This document shows, piece by piece, positions 1 to 9,204 of a stretch of DNA of 64,000 nucleotides (position 1 is the first letter of the stretch; every line of letters starts with the position of its first letter). The position numbers and the translations under genes are program-made. Origin of the DNA: Vibrio echinoideorum (lineage in GTDB: Bacteria > Pseudomonadota > Gammaproteobacteria > Enterobacterales > Vibrionaceae); the NCBI RefSeq assembly GCF_024347455.1, contig NZ_AP025483.1, forward strand, positions 558,001 to 622,000, given 5' to 3'. Under the pieces are notes generated by a model. The model had not been told where the DNA came from, searched no databases, and saw only the letters and a program-made list of their open reading frames with translations.

Positions 1-150
1 GCCAGCGATGCTGTTTTCTTCATCTGCCCATTCACCAAAGTCAATCATCTGACATTGTTTGCTGCAAAACGGGCGATGTGGGCTTTGTTCACCCCATTCA
101 ACGTCAGTATTACATTGAGGGCATTTAACGATGGTGATTTTTTTCGACAT
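1..150 (-). CDS. yacG: DNA gyrase inhibitor YacG, C-terminus cut by window edge
   Basis: The reverse strand from 150 to 1 reads 50 codons without a stop, starting [20 protein letters not shown]. It carries a CPQC pair and a CSKQC pair, the four zinc-binding cysteines of the small YacG family, followed by the family's MIDFGEWA stretch. YacG binds GyrB and inhibits gyrase in Escherichia coli. The last residues and stop lie beyond the left edge. It sits downstream of zapD and coaE, the usual neighbourhood in gammaproteobacteria. Identification is by motif and context. Confidence 0.9.
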   Translation of the reverse strand, partial: MSKKITIVKCPQCNTDVEWGEQSPHRPFCSKQCQMIDFGEWADEENSIAG

Positions 151-177
151 AGTGATTCTTAATTTGAAGGTGTAATA

Positions 178-339
178 ATACCAATCGTAGTAAATAACTG
201 GTCATCCTAGCTTGTTAAAACGCTCGATAACTTCGTTAGAAATTTTGATTGTAGAATAACTACTTATCGAAAATTTCTGTCTTGTTCTCAAACCTTTTTC
301 CTACGCTATTTATGAACACTTACTTACTGTGATTGGCAT
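178..339. repeat. MITE-like palindromic intergenic repeat
   Basis: About 160 bp between yacG and zapD with imperfect terminal inverted repeats: CCAATCGTAGTAAATAA at 181-197 against TTACTTACTGTGATTGG at 320-336 (14 of 17 pair). Inside lie a perfect 9-bp inverted repeat, AGAAATTTT (238-246) and AAAATTTCT (270-278), and CGATAA (225-230) against TTATCG (264-269). No ORF is present. The layout resembles the small non-coding palindromic elements scattered between Vibrio genes, but copy number cannot be judged from this window, where I see no second copy. Confidence 0.55.
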
Positions 340-348
340 AAGAGTTCG

Positions 349-377
349 TTTAGGCTCGAGTAGGTACTCAAGCCAAA
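349..377 (-). other. Hairpin downstream of zapD
   Basis: GGCTCGAG (353-360) and CTCAAGCC (367-374) form a stem around a 6-nt loop; on the minus strand the one imperfect pair is a G-T wobble. It lies 16 nt after the zapD stop, but no T-run follows on the minus strand, so it is at most a weak terminator or an mRNA 3' stabiliser. Confidence 0.35.
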
Positions 378-392
378 CTATAAAAGGAAATT

Positions 393-1133
393 TTAGGTGC
401 AGATAGCCAATTCAAATTCGATATCTTGAGTACAGGCTTGCCCTGTTTCAAAGCTCATGAATTTGACGGCAAAACGGTTTTTATGTCCCGAGATCATCGG
501 GTAGGCACCGTATTGCATTGGAATAGATAGGCGAAGGATATTCGCTTCATCAGCATCGCTCTGGAAGAAGCCAGCCCGAGCAATTTTCTCTTTAAAGTGC
601 CCAGTCTCTCTGGTTAGCTTTAACCATAGCGTTAGCGCTTCATACAAAGGCTGTAGGCTATCCATCCACGCTTTGGCATCTCTCATTCTCTTATCTAGAG
701 GAAGGTGTAGCCAATAATGCAGTGCGGGTAAATCAAAGCAGCATGAACCGCCTGGTAGATTAAAACGTTGACGAATAGCACTTAGGAAACGGTCTTCCTT
801 AAGTGACTGACCAAAACGCTCTGCCTGCATCAATTCACGATAGATATTACCAATATCGTTGAGCAGTGATGTAAGCATCTCTTGATCGACACCTTCAACA
901 TCTAACCAGCTTTTGTAGGTTACACGTTGCTTCTCAATGTCTTTTGCGAGTTCGCTTTTGAGTTGGATCTGCTCAAAGATTTCAATCAGATCGAAGATCG
1001 AACGGAAAAAGAGTTGATACTGTTGAGCATCAGAAAATGTAGAAGACAAGTGTAACTGCCTCAAGAGTGACTCAACTCTTAAGTAGATTCGTGTTTTCTC
1101 ATTTAGAGGATGTTCAAATTTGTGGGTGATCAT
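393..1133 (-). CDS. zapD: Cell division protein ZapD
   Basis: A 246-residue protein starting [19 protein letters not shown], the conserved N-terminus of ZapD (YacF). ZapD cross-links FtsZ filaments and stabilises the Z-ring in the cytoplasm. The reading frame could start five codons further upstream at 1148, but the internal ATG at 1133 matches the family start and length (E. coli 247) and has a GAAGG ribosome-binding site 8 nt before it; the upstream ATG overlaps that site. It lies between coaE and yacG, its usual partners, with all three on one strand. Confidence 0.93.
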   Translation of the reverse strand: MITHKFEHPLNEKTRIYLRVESLLRQLHLSSTFSDAQQYQLFFRSIFDLIEIFEQIQLKSELAKDIEKQRVTYKSWLDVEGVDQEMLTSLLNDIGNIYRELMQAERFGQSLKEDRFLSAIRQRFNLPGGSCCFDLPALHYWLHLPLDKRMRDAKAWMDSLQPLYEALTLWLKLTRETGHFKEKIARAGFFQSDADEANILRLSIPMQYGAYPMISGHKNRFAVKFMSFETGQACTQDIEFELAICT

Positions 1134-1159
1134 CGAGCAAACCTTCATTCAACATAGTT

Positions 1160-1774
1160 CTATTCTGACCTATCTACTGTACTGATTGCCAGATACTTTT
1201 GATGTAAATCTGTGATTTGAAGCAAAAGTTCTTGGTTTTTAGTATGGTTTTTAATCACGTCATCTGCAACTGCTAAGCGTTGTTCTCTTGATGCTTGTGA
1301 TTTTAAAATTGATGTAACTTGTTCTCTAGAGACATTGTCACGACTCATTGTGCGTTCTATTTGCACTTCAGCTGGCACATCAACGATTAATACGCGATCG
1401 GCCATGCCTTGCATCTGGTTTTCAACCAATAGAGGCGCTACTAATAAAGCATAAGGAGATGTGACTTTAGACAGGTCACTGTCAATTTTGTCGCGGATCA
1501 TTGGGTGAAGAAGATCATTGAGCCACTGTTTCTCTTTGGGATTAGAGAAGATTAGTTCACGTAACTGACTTCGATTTAGAGTCCCATTTTCAAGTAAGAT
1601 AGCGTCCCCAAAATGAGCCGCAATTTGTTTCAAGCCTTCGCTGCCTAGTGCCACAACTTCACGTGCCACGATATCAGCATCGACAATATCAATATTAAAA
1701 TGTTCATTGAAGAGGTTAGCCACTGTGGTTTTGCCACTTGCGATACCACCACTTAATCCGATAATCGTTGCCAT
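1160..1774 (-). CDS. coaE: Dephospho-CoA kinase
   Basis: Catalyses the last step of coenzyme A synthesis, ATP-dependent phosphorylation of the 3'-OH of dephospho-CoA. From the chosen ATG at 1774 the protein is 204 residues and begins MATIIGLSGGIASGKTTVA, with the P-loop GGIASGKT near residues 8-15, a DADIVARE motif near residue 33 and the LxHPxI motif typical of the family. A longer frame to 1843 adds 23 residues overlapping pilD without homology. An AGGA site precedes the start by about 8 nt. It begins 2 nt after the pilD stop, so the two are probably cotranscribed. Confidence 0.95.
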   Translation of the reverse strand: MATIIGLSGGIASGKTTVANLFNEHFNIDIVDADIVAREVVALGSEGLKQIAAHFGDAILLENGTLNRSQLRELIFSNPKEKQWLNDLLHPMIRDKIDSDLSKVTSPYALLVAPLLVENQMQGMADRVLIVDVPAEVQIERTMSRDNVSREQVTSILKSQASREQRLAVADDVIKNHTKNQELLLQITDLHQKYLAISTVDRSE

Positions 1775-1776
1775 GG

Positions 1777-2646
1777 TTAAATTCCTAGTACAGAAGTGAA
1801 ATACCAACCCATGATGTCGTTGCCCCACATCAAGCTTACCCAACCAGCAATGGCGAGGTACGGCCCAAATGGGAACGCTTTATCAATGCCTTGTTGTTTC
1901 AATCGAAGCTGAATCAACCCAAAAACAAGGCCGACAAGCGAAGACAAGAGAATGATCATAGGCAGATGCTGCCAACCAAGCCACGCCCCAAGTGCTGCTA
2001 ATAATTTAAAGTCACCGTAACCCATCCCCTCTTTTCCCGTGAGTAGCTTGAATAGCCAGTAAACAGACCAAAGAGCTAGGTAGCCTGCCATTGCACCTAC
2101 TACGGAGTTTTGAAGGGATATCGGGCTGATATTAAACAGAGCTAATGCGATACCAGACCAAACCAAAGGTAAGGTAATTTGATCCGGCAGCAGCATAGTA
2201 TCGAGATCGATAAAGGTCGCAGTGATCAATGCGAATGTGAAAAATATCAGAGCAATAGCGTAATAGCTGAAACCAAAGTGACTAGCGACGACGGTGCAAA
2301 GTGTTGCGGTAAGCAGTTCGACTAAAGGGTAGCGAGCACTGATCGGATTAGTACAACTGTGGCACTTACCTTTTAATAGTAACCAGCTTAATACCGGGAT
2401 GTTGTCGATGACTCTTAATTGAGTTTTGCACTTCGGGCAGGTAGATCGCGGAACACTGAGATTGAATGTACCTTCAGGTGCTGGGATTTTATATTGAGAA
2501 AAATATTCCGAGCACTCTTGTTGCCATTCGCGTTCCATCATAATAGGCAGTCGATGAATCACAACGTTGAGAAAGCTGCCAATAAGAAGGCTAAAAATGA
2601 AAGCTAATACAGGGAATAGCCAAGGATAGTAGTGAAATACTTCCAT
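1777..2646 (-). CDS. pilD: Type IV prepilin peptidase / N-methyltransferase PilD
   Basis: Inner-membrane aspartyl protease that removes the leader of prepilins (PilA) and type II secretion pseudopilins and methylates the new N-terminus. Its 289 residues show an N-terminal membrane segment, [12 protein letters not shown], a cytoplasmic zinc-type CPKC...CHSC tetracysteine region (about 72-97), then several hydrophobic helices. The two catalytic Asp motifs are present: [10 protein letters not shown] near residue 147 and [14 protein letters not shown] near residue 210. It follows pilC after 67 nt on the same strand and completes the pilABCD set. In vibrios this enzyme usually also serves the Eps secretion system. 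Confidence 0.95.
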   Translation of the reverse strand: MEVFHYYPWLFPVLAFIFSLLIGSFLNVVIHRLPIMMEREWQQECSEYFSQYKIPAPEGTFNLSVPRSTCPKCKTQLRVIDNIPVLSWLLLKGKCHSCTNPISARYPLVELLTATLCTVVASHFGFSYYAIALIFFTFALITATFIDLDTMLLPDQITLPLVWSGIALALFNISPISLQNSVVGAMAGYLALWSVYWLFKLLTGKEGMGYGDFKLLAALGAWLGWQHLPMIILLSSLVGLVFGLIQLRLKQQGIDKAFPFGPYLAIAGWVSLMWGNDIMGWYFTSVLGI

Positions 2647-2713
2647 AGTGTTTTTTTACCACTTGATCAATATGAGCAGAGGTTTGCTACTCAGGGGTGT
2701 TTAGTTGCTTTTG

Positions 2714-3943
2714 CTATCCTAACACACTCATAAGGTTAAAGATCGGTAAGTACATCGCGACAACTAGCCCCCCTACAACTGTGCCTAGAAAGACGATGAT
2801 CAGTGGCTCTAAAATCTTGCCTAAGTTATCGACGGTATTGTCTACTTCAAATTCGTAAATAGAGGCCACTTTATTGAGCATGTCATCAAGATTGCCTGAC
2901 TCTTCCCCGATCATAACCATTTGTAAAACCATTTCAGGGAAGGCGTTGGTATTGCGCATCGCGATATACATAGGCATACCAGCAGCTGTTTCACGGTGAA
3001 CCTCGATGATTGCCGATTCATAATGTAGATTACCCGCCGTTTTAGCCGTTGTTTTAAGGCTGGTTAAGATAGGAATCCCAGAACTAAAACTGGTTGATAG
3101 CGTTCGGCTGAACTTTGCAATTGATGCCTTAGTGATGACAGCACCCAAGATAGGGAAGCGTAAACCAAGACGACTGGTTGAAAGTCGAATCGAGTAGGAT
3201 AGCTGACGCAGCTGCTGAAAAGACAGAATTAATAAACCAATACCGATGGCACTATAGAAACTATAAGCCTGCATCCAATGGGAAAGATAAAGCACTTGCT
3301 GGGTGAACCAAGGTAAGTCTGCTCCGAAACCAGAAAACATCGATTCAAATTCAGGGATGACCATGGTCAGCATTAAATAGGAAACGGTAAGGGCGACTGC
3401 TACAACCATTGCTGGGTAGATGAGAGCCTTTATAACCTTGGATTTTAGTTGCTCACTCTTTTCTCGATAGGTCGCCAAGCGTTCAAATACTTGTGCAAGG
3501 TTGCCGGAGAGTTCGCCTGTCGCGACCAAGTCGGTATAGAGGTCATCAAAGTGGCGGCTTGCGGTTCGCATCGCTTTTGAGATTGGCGTGCCGGCTTCTA
3601 CACCTTTGCAGATGTGCGATAAAATCGATTTCATTTCTGCTTTGCGGTGATTGTCTGACACTAACTTGATGGCCTGCACGATCGGCACACCAGTAGCCAA
3701 CATGGTAGCCAGTTGGCGAGTCAAAATAGTGATATCTTTGGCTTTGACTCGATGAGTTAAACGAGTGATTGCTGAGATGCTTTTCTTTTTGATCTTCTTA
3801 ATCTGAATGTGCTGCTCTTTGAGCTTCTCTCGCACTTCTAATTCGGTGAGCGCTAAGCTCTGCCCTGATACTTTCTTGCCAGAACTATTGATTCCCTTCC
3901 AATGGTAGTTTTTTAGTTGTGATTGTTTGCTTTTGCTACTCAT
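2714..3943 (-). CDS. pilC: Type IV pilus inner-membrane platform protein PilC
   Basis: Polytopic platform protein that couples the PilB motor to pilin polymerisation. The 409 residues contain two copies of the T2SSF/GspF domain (about 70-195 and 275-395), each ending in hydrophobic helices. The motifs [15 protein letters not shown] and [16 protein letters not shown] mark the start of each copy, and [11 protein letters not shown] is typical of the family. It starts 14 nt after the pilB stop. Length matches PilC of other vibrios (about 408). Confidence 0.95.
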   Translation of the reverse strand: MSSKSKQSQLKNYHWKGINSSGKKVSGQSLALTELEVREKLKEQHIQIKKIKKKSISAITRLTHRVKAKDITILTRQLATMLATGVPIVQAIKLVSDNHRKAEMKSILSHICKGVEAGTPISKAMRTASRHFDDLYTDLVATGELSGNLAQVFERLATYREKSEQLKSKVIKALIYPAMVVAVALTVSYLMLTMVIPEFESMFSGFGADLPWFTQQVLYLSHWMQAYSFYSAIGIGLLILSFQQLRQLSYSIRLSTSRLGLRFPILGAVITKASIAKFSRTLSTSFSSGIPILTSLKTTAKTAGNLHYESAIIEVHRETAAGMPMYIAMRNTNAFPEMVLQMVMIGEESGNLDDMLNKVASIYEFEVDNTVDNLGKILEPLIIVFLGTVVGGLVVAMYLPIFNLMSVLG

Positions 3944-3957
3944 TTTCGCTCCGTGAA

Positions 3958-5643
3958 TTATAGGTATAGAACACGTTGTAGCTCTTGATAGCTGGTGGTG
4001 CCTTCAAGCAGTTTATCTAGCCCTGACTCTTGTAGTGTTCGCATGCCTTCTCGACGTGCCAAGTTTTCAATGGCTAACGCGTTCGGTTTGTCTATCAGGC
4101 TATTTTTCAGTTGGTCGCTAAACGGCATGACTTCATAGATACCGACTCGCCCAGAGTATCCCTGGTTACACTCAATACATCCTTGTGAGCTGGCTTTGTA
4201 GATGATTTGGCTATTGGGAATCGAGTGACGCAGAAATATGTCCGGTGAGTCGTCTTTTGTTTTGCAGTGATTACATAGACGTCTCGCGAGGCGCTGCGCA
4301 ATGATCAGGCTCAGTGATGAGGCGAGGTTAAAGGGCTCTATCCCCATATGAGCAAGCCGGGTGACGGTTTCTGCTGCGGAGTTGGTGTGGATAGTTGAAA
4401 GTACTAAGTGACCTGTTTGCGAGGCTTTGATCGCGATCTCGGCGGTTTCCAAATCACGGATCTCTCCGACCATCACCACATCAGGATCTTGTCGTAAAAA
4501 TGATCGCAACGCTTCAGCGAAACCAAAGCCGATTTTAGGCTTCACTTGTACCTGATTGATGCCACACAAGTTAATTTCAACAGGATCTTCGGCTGTTGAG
4601 ATGTTGCGTTCAGTGGTGTTAAGAATTCGAAGGCCAGTATAAAGAGAAACCGTTTTACCGCTGCCGGTTGGCCCTGTCATTAAGATCATCCCTTGCGGGC
4701 GTTTCAATGCATTAAGGTAGAGTGCTTTTTGATCCTCGCTGTAACCGAGCTTATCGATATCGAGATTGGCAGCGCTGCTGTCTAGAAGTCGAAGAACGAT
4801 CTTTTCTCCCCATAATGTTGGCAGCGTCGATACACGCATATCAATCGCCAGTTCGTCGTTTAAACGTAATTTAATACGACCATCTTGAGGTAAGCGACGC
4901 TCGGCGATATCGAGCTTGGCGAGGATTTTTAGGCGAGCCGATAAGCGACGACTTAAATGATAGGCTGGCTGTTGAATTTCGACAAGGATGCCATCGCAAC
5001 GTAGACGTACGCGGTAGTTTTCTTCATAAGGTTCGAAGTGGATATCCGATGCGCCTTTACGTACAGCATCAACCAGGATTTGATTGATAAAGCGACTGAC
5101 AGGGGAGTCATCTTGGCTGAGGTCTTCAATCGAAGTTATCTCGTCGTCAGATACTTGTACGAGATTGGCGAGTTCATCTTGGGTGATCTCTTTGCGTTTC
5201 GAATCTTGCCCGGAAATCGAACGGCCATACAGCTTTCGTATTGCACCTTCTAGTTCTGAGTAGTTAGCGACAACCAACTCAATCTGCAATCCAGTAGCAA
5301 AGCGGAAATCGTCTTCAGCCTGTAAGTCGGTTGGGTCGGCCGAAGCGAGTGTGAGAGTTGAACTAGATACTGAAATCGGGATAGCGCGATACTTGGTGAT
5401 CAGCTCACGAAGCCCTAGTTGTTCACACAATACTTCATAGTCAGTACTGGCTAGTTGTACTAACGGTAAACCGAAAATGGTTTTGATATTGCTTGCTAAG
5501 GAATCTCCGCTGAAGAAATTAAGAGCGAGCAAAGCTTCAGGTGTAGATACACCTGAAGATTGCATGTGATCTGTAACAGCTTGTTCTTGAGTCAGGCTAA
5601 GTAAATTAGCCTGACGGAGAATTGCTGGGAGGTTGGTTAGCAC
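3958..5643 (-). CDS. pilB: Type IV pilus assembly ATPase PilB
   Basis: Cytoplasmic hexameric ATPase that powers pilus extension. The 561 residues have an N-terminal GspE/MshE-type domain (about 1-145), then the secretion ATPase core with Walker A GPTGSGKT near residue 322, an Asp box with [12 protein letters not shown], the His box [10 protein letters not shown] and a C-terminal zinc-binding tetracysteine (CNHC...CIEC). The start codon is GTG at 5643, directly abutting the pilA TAA at 5644-5646 with no spacer and no clear Shine-Dalgarno, which suggests translational coupling to pilA. The N-terminal sequence [15 protein letters not shown] fits PilB. Confidence 0.95.
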   Translation of the reverse strand: MLTNLPAILRQANLLSLTQEQAVTDHMQSSGVSTPEALLALNFFSGDSLASNIKTIFGLPLVQLASTDYEVLCEQLGLRELITKYRAIPISVSSSTLTLASADPTDLQAEDDFRFATGLQIELVVANYSELEGAIRKLYGRSISGQDSKRKEITQDELANLVQVSDDEITSIEDLSQDDSPVSRFINQILVDAVRKGASDIHFEPYEENYRVRLRCDGILVEIQQPAYHLSRRLSARLKILAKLDIAERRLPQDGRIKLRLNDELAIDMRVSTLPTLWGEKIVLRLLDSSAANLDIDKLGYSEDQKALYLNALKRPQGMILMTGPTGSGKTVSLYTGLRILNTTERNISTAEDPVEINLCGINQVQVKPKIGFGFAEALRSFLRQDPDVVMVGEIRDLETAEIAIKASQTGHLVLSTIHTNSAAETVTRLAHMGIEPFNLASSLSLIIAQRLARRLCNHCKTKDDSPDIFLRHSIPNSQIIYKASSQGCIECNQGYSGRVGIYEVMPFSDQLKNSLIDKPNALAIENLARREGMRTLQESGLDKLLEGTTSYQELQRVLYL

Positions 5644-6069
5644 TTATCGACAACCATCTAAATCGGGGACTGTTGTTGATTTAGCACAAGCCCAACCAGT
5701 TGTCGCATCACGAGATAATGTTAATGTGGCACTGTTTAATGAACCACCGTTAAATGTAAATAGAATTGTAGGAGAAACTGTTGATGAACCTACGTTGCTA
5801 ATGCTTAAAGTTCCTAATGTGTTTGATCCCGAAGAAACTCCAAGAGCTGAGATTGCGCTACTAAGAGCTCCCTCTTCTTGAAAGGTAAGTTCTGCTGGTG
5901 TTTGCAGTGATTTTAAAGTGGCAAGAGCAGACGATGCCTCACTTTTAGATACGTAATCTTTGTACGCAGGTACAGCAATCGCTGATAATACCCCGATAAT
6001 GGCCACTACAATCATCAGCTCAATCAACGTAAAGCCTTTCTGACTTGTTCTTTTGTGTTTGTTATTCAT
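5644..6069 (-). CDS. pilA: Type IVa major pilin PilA
   Basis: Prepilin of 141 residues. The start at 6069 gives a leader [12 protein letters not shown] cleaved by PilD before Phe, then the hydrophobic N-terminal helix [14 protein letters not shown] with the conserved Glu5. A longer frame to 6108 adds 13 residues of no pilin character. The C-terminus carries two cysteines (WACAKS and DGCR) that should form the D-region disulfide. The middle is rich in Ser, Thr, Gly and Asn, as in the strain-variable Vibrio PilA used for chitin attachment and DNA uptake. It is first in pilABCD. Confidence 0.93.
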   Translation of the reverse strand: MNNKHKRTSQKGFTLIELMIVVAIIGVLSAIAVPAYKDYVSKSEASSALATLKSLQTPAELTFQEEGALSSAISALGVSSGSNTLGTLSISNVGSSTVSPTILFTFNGGSLNSATLTLSRDATTGWACAKSTTVPDLDGCR

Positions 6070-6265
6070 TGTTCTATTCCATTGTTTAGTTTGTTTCAGC
6101 GCAAGCACTGGTTGATGGAAAGAATAGAAGTCGGAATGGGGAAGTGGAATGGTGTTCAGGTGTGGTCGCGAGCGGTTTGGTATTTATTAGTGTGGTGTTT
6201 CATATGGCGAGCAAAATTATGCGATCAACTTAAATTAACCACTTGATATACTGATAAAACAAGCA

Positions 6266-6296
6266 ATAAAAAAGGCACTGTCATTAACAGTGCCTT
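6266..6296 (-). terminator. Terminator after nadC
   Basis: AAGGCACTGT (6272-6281) and ACAGTGCCTT (6287-6296) form a perfect 10-bp stem with a 5-nt loop; on the minus strand a run of six T follows. It ends nadC and separates it from the pilA promoter region (6070-6265). Confidence 0.88.
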
Positions 6297-6324
6297 CGCA
6301 ATAAGTTATTTACTATTCAGTGAA

Positions 6325-7296
<972 letters not shown>

Positions 7297-7349
7297 CTAT
7301 GGGCAAAGTCACAATCTATTGTGCTAGCGGAAAATAAAGTGAGATTAAG

Positions 7350-7898
7350 ATGACGATCAGCTCCAACGGATGGTATGACAATGCTCGGCATGTTCCTTCC
7401 TCGTATTTTGATACTAGGCCGGATGCCGCAGATGTTTCTTTGCTGGTGGTTCATAACATCAGTTTGCCTCCCGGTGAATTTGGAGGGCCGTATATCGAAC
7501 AATTTTTTACTGGAAAATTGAATGCTGCTGAGCATCCCTTTTTCAAGGTGATACATCAAATGGGTGTTTCAGCACATTGCTTGATTCGGCGCGATGGTGA
7601 GGTGGTGCAGTTTGTTTCGTTTTTTGATCGAGCCTGGCATGCTGGCCAGTCGAGTTTTGCTGGGCGTGAAAGGTGCAATGATTACTCGATCGGTATTGAG
7701 CTAGAGGGCAGCGACTTTGTCGCGTATACCGAGCAACAATATCAATCTTTGTCGCAACTGACGGAGGCTCTAATGTTGAACTTCCCAGAGATTACAAGCC
7801 AACGCATCACTGGACATCAATATATAGCCCCTTTACGAAAAACGGATCCCGGTTTAGTTTTCGATTGGCACAAGTTTAAAGAAAAACTCAACGCCTAG
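7350..7898 (+). CDS. ampD: 1,6-anhydro-N-acetylmuramyl-L-alanine amidase AmpD
   Basis: Cytoplasmic zinc amidase of peptidoglycan recycling that removes the peptide from anhydro-muropeptides. The 182 residues form one Amidase_2 domain: zinc ligands are seen at His35 (LLVVHNIS), His in ITGHQYIAP and Asp in KTDPGLVFDW near the C-terminus. There is no signal peptide, which separates it from the periplasmic homologue AmiD. In species with AmpR-controlled beta-lactamase its loss induces the enzyme; no ampC/ampR is visible here. Confidence 0.95.
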   Translation: MTISSNGWYDNARHVPSSYFDTRPDAADVSLLVVHNISLPPGEFGGPYIEQFFTGKLNAAEHPFFKVIHQMGVSAHCLIRRDGEVVQFVSFFDRAWHAGQSSFAGRERCNDYSIGIELEGSDFVAYTEQQYQSLSQLTEALMLNFPEITSQRITGHQYIAPLRKTDPGLVFDWHKFKEKLNA

Positions 7899-8196
7899 AA
7901 CTGAAATTTGAATATGGCTTTGCTTGTTGCAGAGCCTGAATAGTCAACGCTTGGCATAATGACTTGTGAATTTTTGTTGTTGCTATGTAAAGAAAGCGGT
8001 TGAGAGAGGAGCATCAATAAATAGAGAGTGTGACGAGCTTATCAAACGCTTAAATATTAAAACTTATGAACAGGATTTCTACCTCTAATGTGCGCTTGGT
8101 TCGATTTTTAACCGACTTTGACTAATCTTTCTGAAACAATTCATTTTTATCCTGAAACTTTCTAGCACGAAACCTCCCCAAAAGTATTACCCCTGT

Positions 8197-8213
8197 AAAT
8201 GGTAAGACCAATT
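8197..8213 (+). promoter_or_regulatory. Upstream PdhR-type operator
   Basis: AAATGGTAAGACCAATT matches the E. coli PdhR operator pattern AATTGGT-N3-ACCAATT with one mismatch. It lies 137 bp (centre to centre) upstream of the second operator and 184 bp before the pdhR start, a position suited to controlling the main pdh promoter. Confidence 0.7.
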
Positions 8214-8333
8214 TGGTTGCTGTTTTAAATTTCATTTGTTAAATCACGGTTAATTCACGCTGTGTTCTATGATGCAGGTCAATTTTAGACTGGACAGTGG
8301 CGTTTTAATTATGTTAATTTCTGCGCAACTTAA

Positions 8334-8350
8334 AATTGGTATTACCAATT
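8334..8350 (+). promoter_or_regulatory. PdhR autoregulatory operator
   Basis: AATTGGTATTACCAATT is a perfect 7-3-7 palindrome and an exact fit to the PdhR consensus AATTGGT-N3-ACCAATT. It ends 30 nt before the pdhR ATG, so bound PdhR would block initiation or early elongation; pyruvate would relieve it by analogy with E. coli. Confidence 0.85.
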
Positions 8351-8380
8351 GTCAGCGAAGAAAAAGAAGAACAACAAACT

Positions 8381-9142
8381 ATGGCTTATCAAAGGATTCG
8401 TCAGCCAAAACTCTCCGATGTTATCGAGCAAGAGTTAGAAAGGTTGATAGTGGAAGGAACACTGGCTCCTGGGCAGCAACTGCCGCCAGAGCGCGAACTG
8501 GCGAAACAGTTCGATGTGTCTCGTCCTTCAATCCGAGAAGCAATACAACGTTTAGAAGCAAAACGCTTGCTTACTCGCCGTCAAGGTGGAGGTACGTTTG
8601 TTAGCGAAAATATCTGGAAAAGCTTTTCAGATCCTTTGCTTAATTTGTTGTCATCCCATTCTGAAACCCAACTAGACTTGTTGGAATCGCGTCATGCGAT
8701 GGAAGGGATTTCGGCTTACTTCGCGGCATTGCGTGGTACTGATGAAGACTTTGCTCGAATTCAAGCATGCCAAGATAAGATTCATGGTGCGCAAGATAAA
8801 GGTGATATTGAAGCCGAATCTGCAGCGGTGATGGCTTTTCTTATTGCTTTGACAGAGGCAGCGCACAATGTGGTGTTATTGCACATTGTTCGTAGTTTGG
8901 CTCCGTTACTCGAACAAAACGTCTTAGAAAATTTAAAGCTGTTGCATCGTCGTAAAGACGTTGTGGAGAAAGTGAGTATACATCGAGCTAACATTGTAGA
9001 TGCGATCGTTTCAGGGCAGCCAGAACAGGCACGTGAAATGTCACATTCTCATTTAGCTTACATCGAAGAAACATTGCTGGATTTGACCAAAGAAGAATCG
9101 CGTCGCGAACGTTCTTTACGTCGAATTCAACAGGGTAAATAG
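8381..9142 (+). CDS. pdhR: Pyruvate-responsive GntR-family regulator PdhR
   Basis: Represses pyruvate dehydrogenase genes in the absence of pyruvate. The 253 residues begin [17 protein letters not shown], nearly the same as E. coli PdhR, followed by the GntR winged helix ([21 protein letters not shown], about 36-56) and a FadR-type C-terminal all-helical FCD ligand domain. A frame starting at 8336 would place 15 extra residues over the operator and lacks family support. It is the first gene of pdhR-aceE-aceF, 62 nt before aceE. Confidence 0.95.
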   Translation: MAYQRIRQPKLSDVIEQELERLIVEGTLAPGQQLPPERELAKQFDVSRPSIREAIQRLEAKRLLTRRQGGGTFVSENIWKSFSDPLLNLLSSHSETQLDLLESRHAMEGISAYFAALRGTDEDFARIQACQDKIHGAQDKGDIEAESAAVMAFLIALTEAAHNVVLLHIVRSLAPLLEQNVLENLKLLHRRKDVVEKVSIHRANIVDAIVSGQPEQAREMSHSHLAYIEETLLDLTKEESRRERSLRRIQQGK

Positions 9143-9204
9143 CCGTAATACTTCGGCTTTTTACGTGTTTAGTAGAATCCAACTAACAAAAAGGATAGAT
9201 CGCC

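Larger units (their letters stand above)
7899..8380. other. ampD-pdhR intergenic region holding the pdh promoter
   Basis: A 482-nt AT-rich stretch without a convincing gene. The distal half shows nothing I can name. The proximal part carries two PdhR-type palindromes (annotated separately) and must contain the promoter of pdhR-aceEF. A frame running from 8269 is a shadow of pdhR and its leader. Confidence 0.6.
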
